Below are positions 29,023 to 37,452 of a DNA stretch of 64,000 bases, piece after piece. The DNA is taken from NCBI RefSeq assembly GCF_003931565.1, contig NZ_RRYI01000001.1, positions 1 through 64,000 of the forward strand, in the 5' to 3' direction. The position numbers were made by a program, and so were the translations under genes. Numbering within the stretch: the stretch's first letter is position 1; each line of letters opens with the position of its first letter. The DNA is from Caulobacter sp. 602-1 (lineage in GTDB: Bacteria; Pseudomonadota; Alphaproteobacteria; Caulobacterales; Caulobacteraceae). The notes beneath the pieces were generated by a model, which made no database searches, was not told the origin of the DNA, and was given only the letters and a program-made list of their open reading frames with translations.

Positions 29023-29613
29023 ATGCCTCGCCACCGCCTTGTCCTGATCCTGGCCTGCGTCCTGGGCCTCGCCGTGACGGCGGGGCTGGCGTGGCGCGCC
29101 GGCGTGTTCAAGTCCCAAGCGTCCGCCGCGGTCGGCGGGCCGTTCCAGCTGGTGAACCAGGACGGCGTCCCGACCACCGAGAAGGCGCTGAAGGGGAAAT
29201 GGAGCGCGGTGTTCTTCGGTTTCACCTACTGCCCCGACGTCTGCCCGGGCACGCTGCAAGGCCTGTCGGCGGCGACCGACCAGCTGGGTCCCAAGGCCAA
29301 GGACCTGCAGATCGTCTTCATCTCGATCGACCCGGCCCGCGACACGCCCGAGCAGATGAAGACCTATCTGTCGGCCGACTACGTGCCGAAATCCACGATC
29401 GGCCTGACCGGAACCCAGGAGCAGGTCAAGGCGGCCGCCAAGGCCTACAAGGTCTACTACGCCAAGGTCGGCGACGGCCCCGGCTACACCATGGACCACT
29501 CGACGGCGATCTACCTGATGGACCCCAAGGGGCGCTTCAAGACAGTGATCCCGTACAACCTGCCGCCGGCCGACATTGCGCGCCGGATCAGCGACGCGAT
29601 GCGCGAGGGCTGA
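29023..29613 (+). CDS. senC: SCO1/SenC copper chaperone
   Basis: The protein has 196 residues from ATG 29023. An N-terminal membrane anchor (LVLILACVLGLAVTAGLAW) is followed by a thioredoxin-like domain with the copper-binding CxxxC (TYCPDVCPG) and distal His (MDHSTAIYLMD). It delivers copper to the CuA or CuB site of cytochrome oxidase. Its divergent pairing with regB is the classical arrangement linking oxidase assembly to redox control. Confidence 0.94.
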   Translation: MPRHRLVLILACVLGLAVTAGLAWRAGVFKSQASAAVGGPFQLVNQDGVPTTEKALKGKWSAVFFGFTYCPDVCPGTLQGLSAATDQLGPKAKDLQIVFISIDPARDTPEQMKTYLSADYVPKSTIGLTGTQEQVKAAAKAYKVYYAKVGDGPGYTMDHSTAIYLMDPKGRFKTVIPYNLPPADIARRISDAMREG

Positions 29614-29699
29614 GAGCGCTACCACTCCGGCGCGAGGCGGGGCGATGACGCGGCGCAAATCGCTGTGAAAGGTAGACTCTCTTAGGCTTTGGCGTGCTA

Positions 29700-29714
29700 T
29701 GTTGCGATGCAACA
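29700..29714 (+). promoter_or_regulatory. PhaR-like palindrome upstream of phaZ
   Basis: TGTTGC-GAT-GCAACA is a perfect 6+6 inverted repeat centred 21 nt before the phaZ start. Its TGC-N3-GCA core fits the PhaR consensus described for Bradyrhizobium (TGCRNYGCASMA) with one mismatch on either strand. An overlapping inverted repeat GCGATG-CAA-CATCGC adds a second possible pairing. Confidence 0.55.
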
Positions 29715-29727
29715 TCGCGAGTGCGCC

Positions 29728-30990
29728 ATGCTCTACGCTCTACATGAGGCGGCTTATTACGCCTCCACGCCGATGCGCCTCGCGGCGCGGGCGGCCCGGG
29801 ACTTCTGGGGATCGCCGCTTAATCCCGCCGCCGACTCGGCCGTCGGTCGACATATGCACGCCGGCGCGGACCTGTTCGCCAACGTCACGCGGCGCTACGG
29901 CAAGCCCAAGTGGAACCTGGATACGATCCGGATCGGTCAGGTCGACGTCCGCGTCCGTGAGACCGTGGTCTGGCAAAGCCCCTGGGCGCGGGTGATCCAG
30001 TTCGACCGCGACATGGCCGACATGCGCCGGGCGGGGAAGTTCTCGCTGGATCCCGCCGTGCTGATCGTCGCGCCCCTGTCGGGCCACTACGCCACCCTGC
30101 TGCGGGGCACGGTCGAGGCCTTCCTGCCCGACCACTCCGTGTTCATCGTCGACTGGGTCAACGCTCGCAACGTCTCGGTGCTGGAAGGCCGCTTCGACTT
30201 CCACGACTATATCGACCACATCATCGAGATGCTGGCCGTGCTGGGGCCGCGCCCGAACGTCGTGGCCGTCTGCCAGCCCGGGCCGCCGGTCCTGGCCGCC
30301 GCCGCCCTGATGGCCGAGCAGAATCATCCGTCACGGCCGGCCAGCATGACCTTCATGGGCTCGCCGATCGATGCGCGCCTGTCGCCGACCGTGACCAACC
30401 AGCTGGCCGAGGAAAAGCCGTTCACCTGGTTCCAGTCGAACATGATCTACACGGTGCCGCCGCCCTATCCGGGCGCGGGCCGGCGCGTCTATCCGGGCTT
30501 CGTCCAGCTGGCCAGCTTCATGAGCATGAACGCCGAGCGCCACCAGGAGGCCCACCGCCGCTACTTCAACGACCTGGTGAAGGGCGATGGCGACAGCGCC
30601 GACAAGCACCTGGAGTTCTACGACGAGTATCTGTCGGTGCTGGACCTGACCGAGGAGTTCTATCTCCAGACCATCGACATCGTCTTCCAGCAGTACCTGC
30701 TGCCCAAGGGCGAGCTGATGCATCGCGGGACCCGGGTGAAGCCCGAGACCATCAGCGACATCGGCCTGATGACGGTCGAGGGCGAGAACGACGACATCTC
30801 TGGCATCGGCCAGACCCAGGCCGCCCATGGCCTGTGCGCGAACATCCCCGAGGCGCTGAAGCTGGACTATGTGCAGCCCGGCGTCGGCCACTACGGCGTG
30901 TTCAACGGTCGTCGCTTCCGCGAGGAGATCTATCCGCGCGTGCGCCGTTTCATCCGCAAGTGCGACCCGCACTTCGAGGAAGAGGCGTAA
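29728..30990 (+). CDS. phaZ: Intracellular polyhydroxyalkanoate depolymerase
   Basis: The protein has 420 residues from ATG 29728 (MLYALHEAAYYAS, the usual family N-terminus). The nucleophile motif is VCQPGPPVLAA, with Cys in place of Ser as in Ralstonia-type intracellular depolymerases. The acid and base are expected in GENDDISG and GVGHYGVFNG. It mobilises stored PHB granules. It has no signal peptide, consistent with the cytoplasm. A TGC-N3-GCA palindrome just upstream suggests control by PhaR, the PHB-sensing repressor. Confidence 0.93.
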   Translation: MLYALHEAAYYASTPMRLAARAARDFWGSPLNPAADSAVGRHMHAGADLFANVTRRYGKPKWNLDTIRIGQVDVRVRETVVWQSPWARVIQFDRDMADMRRAGKFSLDPAVLIVAPLSGHYATLLRGTVEAFLPDHSVFIVDWVNARNVSVLEGRFDFHDYIDHIIEMLAVLGPRPNVVAVCQPGPPVLAAAALMAEQNHPSRPASMTFMGSPIDARLSPTVTNQLAEEKPFTWFQSNMIYTVPPPYPGAGRRVYPGFVQLASFMSMNAERHQEAHRRYFNDLVKGDGDSADKHLEFYDEYLSVLDLTEEFYLQTIDIVFQQYLLPKGELMHRGTRVKPETISDIGLMTVEGENDDISGIGQTQAAHGLCANIPEALKLDYVQPGVGHYGVFNGRRFREEIYPRVRRFIRKCDPHFEEEA

Positions 30991-31039
30991 CGTCGGGTCC
31001 ATCTTGCGGCGCGGCCCTGGTCACGCGATCTAAGGGCGG

Positions 31040-31774
31040 ATGTTCGCGCTCAAGGCCCAACGTTTTTCCGACGGCGATCGACTGGAGATCGGCGGCTGGC
31101 CGGTTCGCCTGCGGGTGGACGGCCGGGCGCGGCGGATTTCGCTGCGCGTCGACCGCGCCAAATCCGAGATCGTCGCCCTGGCCCCCAACCTCAAGCGCCT
31201 GAACGAGGCGGTCGCCTTCGCCCAGGAGAAGTCCGGCTGGATCGCCAAGCAGCTGGCGGCCCTGCCCGAGCGGATGAACCTGGCGCCCGGCGGGATCCTG
31301 CGGCTCAACGACAAGGCCTATCGCCTCGAGGTCGGTCCAGGGCGGGCTCGCCTTGACGACGCCCATGGCGACGGCCCTCGCATCGTCGCGCCCGACGACG
31401 CCAACTGGGGGCTGAAGGTCATCCGGCTGGCCAAACGCGAGGCGCTCTCCGTCCTGACCGAGCGCACCGCCGTCCACGCCGCCGCCCTGGGCCGGCCGAT
31501 GCCGTCGGTGGCGGTGGCCGATCCCAAGGCCCGCTGGGGATCCTGTCGCCCGGCGACGTCCCGGGCTCCGGCGGCGATCCGCTACAGCTGGCGGCTGATC
31601 CTGGCGCCGGCGGCGGTGGCCGACTATGTCGCCGCCCACGAGTGCGCCCACCTGATCGAGGCCAATCATGGCCCAAGGTTCTGGGCGCTGTGCGAGCAAC
31701 TGGCCGGCGATCCCGCGCCCCACCGCGCGTGGCTAAGGGCGCACGCGGCGGAGCTGCACGCGATCGGGGCCTAA
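31040..31774 (+). CDS. YgjP-like (M48/DUF45) metallopeptidase
   Basis: The protein has 244 residues. The zinc-binding motif is YVAAHECAHLIEANHGPRFW, with HExxH and the third ligand His, typical of the YgjP/WSS1-like DUF45 family. WGSC (ARWGSCRP) is the other conserved block. The N-terminal half is beta-rich. The family is cytoplasmic and related to SprT/WSS1 proteases; its substrates are largely unknown. Repeat copy B starts 3 nt after the stop. Confidence 0.88.
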   Translation: MFALKAQRFSDGDRLEIGGWPVRLRVDGRARRISLRVDRAKSEIVALAPNLKRLNEAVAFAQEKSGWIAKQLAALPERMNLAPGGILRLNDKAYRLEVGPGRARLDDAHGDGPRIVAPDDANWGLKVIRLAKREALSVLTERTAVHAAALGRPMPSVAVADPKARWGSCRPATSRAPAAIRYSWRLILAPAAVADYVAAHECAHLIEANHGPRFWALCEQLAGDPAPHRAWLRAHAAELHAIGA

Positions 31775-31776
31775 AT

Positions 31777-31895
31777 ATGCTCCCCCGCGATACGGGGGAG
31801 CTGTCGCGGAGCGACTGAGGGGGCGAGCTATGCGTAAGCCGCACTGGCCCCCTCCGGCCCTCTGGGCCACCTCCCCGCATCGCGGGGGAGCATCT
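31777..31895 (-). repeat. GC-rich dispersed repeat, copy B
   Basis: The reverse complement of this segment matches copy A (5797-5926), with the same flanking hairpins and the same CAGTCGCTCCGCGACAGCTC segment, but a different 20-bp centre. It exactly fills the gap between two convergent genes (31774 and 31897), where it can act as a bidirectional terminator. Confidence 0.8.
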
Positions 31896-31896
31896 A

Positions 31897-33858
31897 TTAG
31901 TAAGGCAGCTGATCCGCCGGCGGGGCCGCGCCGGCCGGGGTTTCCGCCGCCGGGCCTTCCGGACCCGGCGTGGTGTTCATCAGGTCCCCGATCGGGTCGG
32001 TGTTCTCGATCGGCGGAGGCTCGACGACGCCGCCCGGGATCGGGGTGGCCTTCAGGCGGGGCAGGGCGGCGGCCATGAAGGTGCGCCAGATTTCGGCCGG
32101 GGCGCCGCCGCCGGTGACCCGCTTCATCGGGGTGTTGTCATCCTTGCCGGTCCAGACGGCGGTGACGAAGCCGCCCGTGTAGCCGACGAACCAGGCGTCC
32201 TTGTAGTCGCTGGTCGTGCCGGTCTTGCCGGCGATGTCGTAGCCTGGGACCCTGGCGCGCGTGCCGGTGCCCGAGGCGACGACCTGGCGCATCATCTGGT
32301 TCATGTACTGCAGGGCCGGCGAGCCGATCACGGCCGAGCGGGCCTGGCGGTCGACGCTGTGGTCATACAGCACCTTGCCGCTGGCGGTGCGGATGCGCTC
32401 GATGCCGTAGCCCTTGGCCATGAAGCCGCCGTTCGAGAACGGGGCGTAGGCCTGGGCCATCTCCATCGGCGAGACCTCGACCGCGCCCAGGGCCATCGAC
32501 GGGTCCAGCTGGATCTTGCTGGTGATGCCGAGGCGACGGGCGGTGGCGGCGACGTTGCTGGTGCCGACCTCGTTGGCCAGCCGCGCGGCGACGGTGTTGA
32601 TCGACTGGGCCAGGGCCGTCTGCAGGGTGATCGGGCCCAGATACTTGTTGGTGTAGTTCCTCGGTTCCCAGTTGCCGATCTTGACGGGCTCGTCGACGAC
32701 CATGACGGCGGGCGTGCGGCCCTGCTCCATGGCGGTCAGGTAGACGAACGGCTTGAAGGCCGAACCGGCCTGGCGGCGCGCGGTGGTGGCGCGATCGAAC
32801 TGGCTGTCGGCATAGTCGGCGCCGCCGACATAGGCGCGGATGCGGCCTTCGCCGTCGATGGCGACCAGCGCCGCCTGCTGCACGCCCTGGGCCGCATGGC
32901 CGTCGACGCCCAGCTTCACGGCGCGCTCGGCCGAAGCCTGGATCGGCAGGTCCAGCGTGGTCTCGACCACCAGGTCCTCGGTCGGTTCGCCGACCAGAGA
33001 GCGAACCTGGGCGTCGATATAGTCGGTGAAGTACTGGGCGCGCTGGTTGGCCAGGGTGGCCGAGACCTGAACCGGCGTCTTGAAGGCCTCGTCGCGCTCT
33101 TCCGGCGTGATGGCCTTGATGCGCACCATTTCGTCCAGGACGATGGTGGCGCGGCGTGCGGCGCGCTCCTTGGCCGAGACCGGCGAATAGCGGGCGGGGC
33201 CCTTCATCATGCCGGCCAGCAGCGCGGACTCGCCAATGGTGAGCTCCTTGGCGGGCTTGTTGAAGTAGCGCTGCGAGGCGGCCTCGATGCCGTAGGCGCC
33301 AGCGCCGAAATAGACCCGGTTCATGTAGAGGGCCAGGATCTGCTTCTTGCTGAACTTCATCTCCAGCCAGACGGCCAGGATCAGCTCCTGGGCCTTGCGG
33401 CGATAGTTCTGGGCCGGGCTCAGGAACAGGTTGCGGGCCAGCTGCTGGGTGATGGTCGAGCCGCCGCGCTGCGGGCCGTCATGGGTGGCGTTCCACGCCA
33501 CCGACCGCATGATGCCCCAGGGGTTGAAGCCGAAGTGGTGATAGAACTGCCGGTCCTCGATCGCCACGAAGGCGGCCGGCACGTATTTCGGCAGGGCGTC
33601 GATATCGACCGGCGGCGCGTACTGGCTGCCGCGCACCGCCAGCAGGGCGCCCGAACGGTCCAGATAGTTGATCGAGGGCTGGCGCTTGACGTCGTAGAGC
33701 TTGGAGGTGTCCGGCAGGTCGCTGGCGAACACCGCGAAGAAGGCGACGATGAAGATCAGGCCCCAGACGCCCAGGACCGTGCCCCAATAGACGAGGGCCT
33801 GGAGCGGGGTGCGCTGCGGTCTGGCCGCCTTGTTCCCGCCGAAGGGTCCGTTCGCCAT
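31897..33858 (-). CDS. Class A penicillin-binding protein (PBP1A type)
   Basis: The protein has 653 residues from ATG 33858. One N-terminal membrane helix (YWGTVLGVWGLIFIVAFFAVF) is followed by a GT51 glycosyltransferase domain with catalytic Glu in AIEDRQFYHHFGF and GGSTITQQLARN. The transpeptidase domain follows, with SxxK in QAGSAFKPF, SxN in AQSINTVAA and KTG in IAGKTGTTSDYKD. The C-terminus is a Pro/Ala-rich tail. It polymerises and crosslinks peptidoglycan. A longer upstream frame has no membrane-compatible start. Confidence 0.94.
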   Translation of the reverse strand: MANGPFGGNKAARPQRTPLQALVYWGTVLGVWGLIFIVAFFAVFASDLPDTSKLYDVKRQPSINYLDRSGALLAVRGSQYAPPVDIDALPKYVPAAFVAIEDRQFYHHFGFNPWGIMRSVAWNATHDGPQRGGSTITQQLARNLFLSPAQNYRRKAQELILAVWLEMKFSKKQILALYMNRVYFGAGAYGIEAASQRYFNKPAKELTIGESALLAGMMKGPARYSPVSAKERAARRATIVLDEMVRIKAITPEERDEAFKTPVQVSATLANQRAQYFTDYIDAQVRSLVGEPTEDLVVETTLDLPIQASAERAVKLGVDGHAAQGVQQAALVAIDGEGRIRAYVGGADYADSQFDRATTARRQAGSAFKPFVYLTAMEQGRTPAVMVVDEPVKIGNWEPRNYTNKYLGPITLQTALAQSINTVAARLANEVGTSNVAATARRLGITSKIQLDPSMALGAVEVSPMEMAQAYAPFSNGGFMAKGYGIERIRTASGKVLYDHSVDRQARSAVIGSPALQYMNQMMRQVVASGTGTRARVPGYDIAGKTGTTSDYKDAWFVGYTGGFVTAVWTGKDDNTPMKRVTGGGAPAEIWRTFMAAALPRLKATPIPGGVVEPPPIENTDPIGDLMNTTPGPEGPAAETPAGAAPPADQLPY

Positions 33859-34051
33859 GGTCGTCCTGTTCCAAGATGCGGCCGCGAGGAGGCCCACGCT
33901 CGCGCGTGTTCCGTTTAGCCCAAGCCCACAGAACGCGCGACAAGATTGACGAGCGGTAAACGCGGCCTGAGGCGCTCTTGTGGCGCTCCGCCGATCACGG
34001 CGATAGGCGAGCGGGAACTGAAGGGGTGAGCGGACGTCCAGGGGGCGACAC

Positions 34052-35929
34052 TTGGCCTGGGGGCCGGACGCTGCCAAAAGAGCGCCCGTGTACGTTCCTC
34101 CCGAATCCCCCGAACTCGATCACGCCCGCGACGTCCTGCGGCGCACCTTCGGCCATGCCGATTTCCGGGGCATGCAGGCCGGGGTGATCAACGAGATCCT
34201 GGCCGGCCGCAGCGCCATGGCCGTGCTGCCGACCGGCGGCGGCAAGAGCCTGTGCTACCAGATCCCGTCGCTGATCCGGCCCGGGGTGGGCCTGGTGATC
34301 TCGCCGCTGATCGCGCTGATGGCCGACCAGGTCCAGGGGCTGCGCCAGGCGGGCGTGGCGGCCGAGCGGCTGGACAGCAATGTCTCTATGGACGAGCGCT
34401 CGGACATCTGGCGGCGCATCGACGCCGGCGAGGTGGACCTGCTCTACCTGTCGCCCGAAGGCCTGATGCAGCCGTGGATGCTGGACCGCCTCTCGCGCAC
34501 GCCGCTGGCCCTGGTCGCCGTCGACGAGGCCCACTGCGTCAGTCAGTGGGGGCACGACTTCCGGCCCGAATACCGGATGATGGGGCGGCTGGCCGAACTG
34601 TTCCCGAACGTGCCGCGCCTGGCCGTCACCGCCACCGCCGACGCCCGGACCCGAGACGATATCCGCGCCGAGCTGCGGCTGCAGGGCGCGGCCGAGTTCG
34701 TCGACAGCTTCGCGCGTCCCGAGCTTGCGCTCTCCGCCGAGCGCAAGCGGGGCAAGGGCCACGATCGCGTGGTCGAACTGGTGCTGGAGCGCCCTGGCCG
34801 GGCCGGCGTCGTCTATGCCGGCAGCCGCGACAGCACCGAGAAGCTGGCCGAGAAGCTGAACGCCGAGGGCGTCCCGGCCGTGGCCTATCACGCCGGACTC
34901 GACAAGGCCGTCCGCGCCAAGCGGCTGGAGGACTTCCTGGAGGCCGACGCCGCGGTGATGGTGGCGACGATCGCGTTCGGCATGGGCGTCGACAAGCCCG
35001 ACGTCCGTTTCGTGATCCACGCCGACCCGCCGGCCGCCATCGAGGCCTACTGGCAGGAAGTCGGCCGCGCCGGGCGCGACGGCCAGCCGGCCGAGGGCAT
35101 CACCCTCTACGGCTCGGCCGACATGGCCTGGGCGGGGCGCCGCATCGAGACCAAGGACGCGCCCGACGAGGTCAAGCAGGCGCAAGGCCGCAAGCTGCGC
35201 CAGTTCTATGCGATGCTGGAGGGCGTCACCTGCCGCGCCGCCGCCGTCCGCCGCTATTTCGGCGAGGAGGGCGTGGCCCGCTGCGGGGTCTGCGACATCT
35301 GCGTCTCGCCGCCGACCGGCGTCGACGCCACCGAGGCGGCCCAGAAGGCCCTGTCAGCCGTCCACCGCATGGGCGGGCGCTATGGACGCGGCCGGATTAT
35401 CGAGCACCTGATGGGCAAGACCAAGGACGTCACGCCCCAGGAGGCCCAGCTGCCGACCTTCGGCATCGGCCGCGAGTTCAGCCAGCCGGTCTGGCGCGAC
35501 CTGTTCGACACCCTGATCTTCGAAGGCCTGCTGCGCGAGGACCCCAATGACGGCCGGCCGCTGATCGGCCTGGGCGACGTCGAGGGCGTGCGCCAGGTCT
35601 ATCGCGGCGAGCGTCGCGTGGCCCTGCGTCAGACGGCCGAGGCGCCGGAGACCGGCCGCGCCACGGGCGCCCGCAAGCGCCGCGAGGGCAAGGCGCTGAC
35701 CATCCCGCTGGAAAACCAGATGCTGTTCGAGGCCCTGCGCGCGTGGCGCAAGGAGCAGGCGCAGGCGCAGCACGTGCCGCCCTACGTCATCTTCCACGAC
35801 GCCACCCTGGCCGAGATCGCCGCCGCGCGACCGGCTACCCTGGCGGCGCTCGGCAAGTCCGGCGGGGTCGGCCAAGGCAAGCTGGATCGTTACGGCGAGG
35901 CGGTTTTGAAGGTGGTACGGGAGAACTAG
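34052..35929 (+). CDS. recQ: ATP-dependent DNA helicase RecQ
   Basis: About 625 residues. The Walker A motif is LPTGGGKSLCYQIPS, the DEAH box is VAVDEAHCVSQWGHDFR, and motif VI is QEVGRAGRDGQ. The RecQ zinc site is CRAAAVRRYFGE...CGVCDIC. The C-terminal part includes the winged-helix domain and an HRDC domain (YVIFHDATLAEIA). The start is either TTG 34052, with AGGGGG 6 nt upstream, or GTG 34088, with AAGAG 5 nt upstream; the core begins after both. RecQ acts in recombination repair. No SOS box is seen upstream. Confidence 0.93.
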   Translation: MAWGPDAAKRAPVYVPPESPELDHARDVLRRTFGHADFRGMQAGVINEILAGRSAMAVLPTGGGKSLCYQIPSLIRPGVGLVISPLIALMADQVQGLRQAGVAAERLDSNVSMDERSDIWRRIDAGEVDLLYLSPEGLMQPWMLDRLSRTPLALVAVDEAHCVSQWGHDFRPEYRMMGRLAELFPNVPRLAVTATADARTRDDIRAELRLQGAAEFVDSFARPELALSAERKRGKGHDRVVELVLERPGRAGVVYAGSRDSTEKLAEKLNAEGVPAVAYHAGLDKAVRAKRLEDFLEADAAVMVATIAFGMGVDKPDVRFVIHADPPAAIEAYWQEVGRAGRDGQPAEGITLYGSADMAWAGRRIETKDAPDEVKQAQGRKLRQFYAMLEGVTCRAAAVRRYFGEEGVARCGVCDICVSPPTGVDATEAAQKALSAVHRMGGRYGRGRIIEHLMGKTKDVTPQEAQLPTFGIGREFSQPVWRDLFDTLIFEGLLREDPNDGRPLIGLGDVEGVRQVYRGERRVALRQTAEAPETGRATGARKRREGKALTIPLENQMLFEALRAWRKEQAQAQHVPPYVIFHDATLAEIAAARPATLAALGKSGGVGQGKLDRYGEAVLKVVREN

Positions 35930-35976
35930 ACGGCTCCCCGCGCGTTAGCTCCCCGTCAAGCCGAGGAGCCTCCCCC

Positions 35977-36306
35977 ATGACCGACGTCAGCAGCTTTACC
36001 CCGAACGACGCCTCGTCCGCCGCCGCTTCGGCCCTGGACGGCGCCAAGAAGACGACCTCCGAAAAGACCAAGCGCGCCAAGGAGGCGGTGACCAAGGCCG
36101 TCAAGTCGGCCCGCGAGACCGCCACCGAAGTGGCCCAGCAGACCCGCACCTTCGCCGAGCAAAAGGCCAAGGTCGGCGCGGCCTGGACTCGCGACAAGGC
36201 CCAGGTGGTTCATCACACCGCCGAGGAACACCCGATCGGCGTCGCCTTCGGCGCGTTCGCCATCGGCCTGGGCGTGGGTTTCCTGATCGCGCGCAATCTG
36301 GACTAG
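35977..36306 (+). CDS. DUF883/ElaB-like membrane-anchored protein
   Basis: The protein has 109 residues from ATG 35977, with GAGGAG upstream. A highly charged Lys/Ala-rich amphipathic helix (about 20-75) is followed by a C-terminal membrane helix (GVAFGAFAIGLGVGFLIAR) preceded by EEHPIG. This is the layout of ElaB/YqjD-type proteins, which anchor ribosomes to the membrane in stationary phase in E. coli. Assignment is by architecture, not strong identity. Confidence 0.75.
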   Translation: MTDVSSFTPNDASSAAASALDGAKKTTSEKTKRAKEAVTKAVKSARETATEVAQQTRTFAEQKAKVGAAWTRDKAQVVHHTAEEHPIGVAFGAFAIGLGVGFLIARNLD

Positions 36307-36318
36307 CTGGAGACGCCT

Positions 36319-36777
36319 CTACAGGCTCAGGCGCTCGGCGTTGACGCCCGCGGCCCTCAGGGCCGCGAGGCGGGCGAACGCGAGCGTCAGGGCCTTGCGT
36401 CGCGCCGGCGCCAAGGGCGTCAGCGGCGACTCCCGCACCACGGCGCCGCCGAAACCGTCGGCCACGACCAGCCCCGGCTCATCCGGCAGCACGCCTTCGG
36501 GAAAGTGCGGCGCGACGGCGAAATAGAACGCATCGCAATAGGGCGCGTACTCGCCCCACTTTCGGTCGACCCGGAAATCCTCCAATCCCGACTTCACCTC
36601 GACGATCAGCACGTCGCCCTTAGGGCCTAGCGCCATCAGGTCGGCGCGGCGACCGTTGGGCAGGGTGACTTCGGCCAGCGGCGCATAGCCCAGGTCGACC
36701 AGCAGCCGCGCGGCCCCGCGGGTCACGGTCAGGGTGGTTTCGGGCCGGGACGGCTGCAGCTGGATAATCACGTCCAT
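36319..36777 (-). CDS. mmcB: MmcB-family DNA repair protein
   Basis: The protein has 152 residues from ATG 36777. The core has the PD-(D/E)xK nuclease pattern: E in PLAEVTLPNG, D in RRADLMALG, then VLIVEVKSGLEDFRVDRKW. This is the DUF3024-like MmcB family, shown in Caulobacter to be SOS-controlled and to contribute to mitomycin C resistance. A perfect LexA box lies 12 nt upstream of this start, which also supports ATG 36777 over the longer frame. Confidence 0.92.
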   Translation of the reverse strand: MDVIIQLQPSRPETTLTVTRGAARLLVDLGYAPLAEVTLPNGRRADLMALGPKGDVLIVEVKSGLEDFRVDRKWGEYAPYCDAFYFAVAPHFPEGVLPDEPGLVVADGFGGAVVRESPLTPLAPARRKALTLAFARLAALRAAGVNAERLSL

Positions 36778-36789
36778 CGCCGGAATAAT

Positions 36790-36804
36790 GTTCCAGCTTT
36801 GTTC
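36790..36804 (-). promoter_or_regulatory. LexA (SOS) box of mmcB
   Basis: GTTC-CAGCTTT-GTTC on the + strand is an exact match to the alphaproteobacterial LexA consensus GTTC-N7-GTTC. It lies 12 nt before mmcB, so LexA bound here would cover its promoter. Confidence 0.88.
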
Positions 36805-36830
36805 GCGAGGCAAGAGGCCCTCAAGAGGCC

Positions 36831-37364
36831 CTAAGGCGCCGGCTGCTTCGTCGGGCGCAGCATCGTGACGTCATAGCCCAGCGCCTTGGCGCGCGCGGTC
36901 AGGGCCGCCCGGTCGGCGTCGGTCGGAAGCCCGCGCGACAACAGCCACAGGTACTTGCCCGAGCCTTCGCCGACGATGGACCAGCTGTAGTCGTCGGCGT
37001 GGTCCAGGACCCAGTAGTCGCCGAAGAACGGGCCGAAGAAGCTGACCTTGAGCTTGGCGTTGGTCGCCGCATCGACGACCTTGGCCTTGCCCTCGGCGAC
37101 CTTCACGGGACCGTCCACCGCGCCCTGGCGGCAGGTGTTGAGCACGCGGATCAGGCCGTCGGGGCGCTTGGAATATTCTGCCGTGACGCCTTCGCAGCCC
37201 TTCTCGAAGCGCATGTCGTAGCGCGCGACTTCGTACCACTTGCCCAGATAGCGCTCGAGCTCCACGGCCTTGGCCGGCTGCGGCGGATTGGGATTGCCGC
37301 TCGGGCCCGCCACGCAGGCGCCGAGGGTCAGGACGATAGGCAAGGCGAGCAGGGCGGCGCGCAT
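36831..37364 (-). CDS. blc: Lipocalin-family lipoprotein (Blc-like)
   Basis: The protein has 177 residues. The lipobox is LTLGAC (Cys17), so the mature protein is a lipoprotein. The lipocalin G-x-W motif is YLGKWYEVARYD, and the later blocks YWVLDHADDYSWSIVGEG and LWLLSR match bacterial lipocalins (Blc). These bind lipids at the outer membrane. The gene follows mmcB's promoter region on the same strand and has its own upstream gap. Confidence 0.92.
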   Translation of the reverse strand: MRAALLALPIVLTLGACVAGPSGNPNPPQPAKAVELERYLGKWYEVARYDMRFEKGCEGVTAEYSKRPDGLIRVLNTCRQGAVDGPVKVAEGKAKVVDAATNAKLKVSFFGPFFGDYWVLDHADDYSWSIVGEGSGKYLWLLSRGLPTDADRAALTARAKALGYDVTMLRPTKQPAP

Positions 37365-37452
37365 GGAAGTCTCCGTGGGGACGGCCAGAAACGACGACCG
37401 CCCCGCCGGAGTTCCGGCGGGGCGGCTCGCGACGAACAGGAAGGTGGGATTC

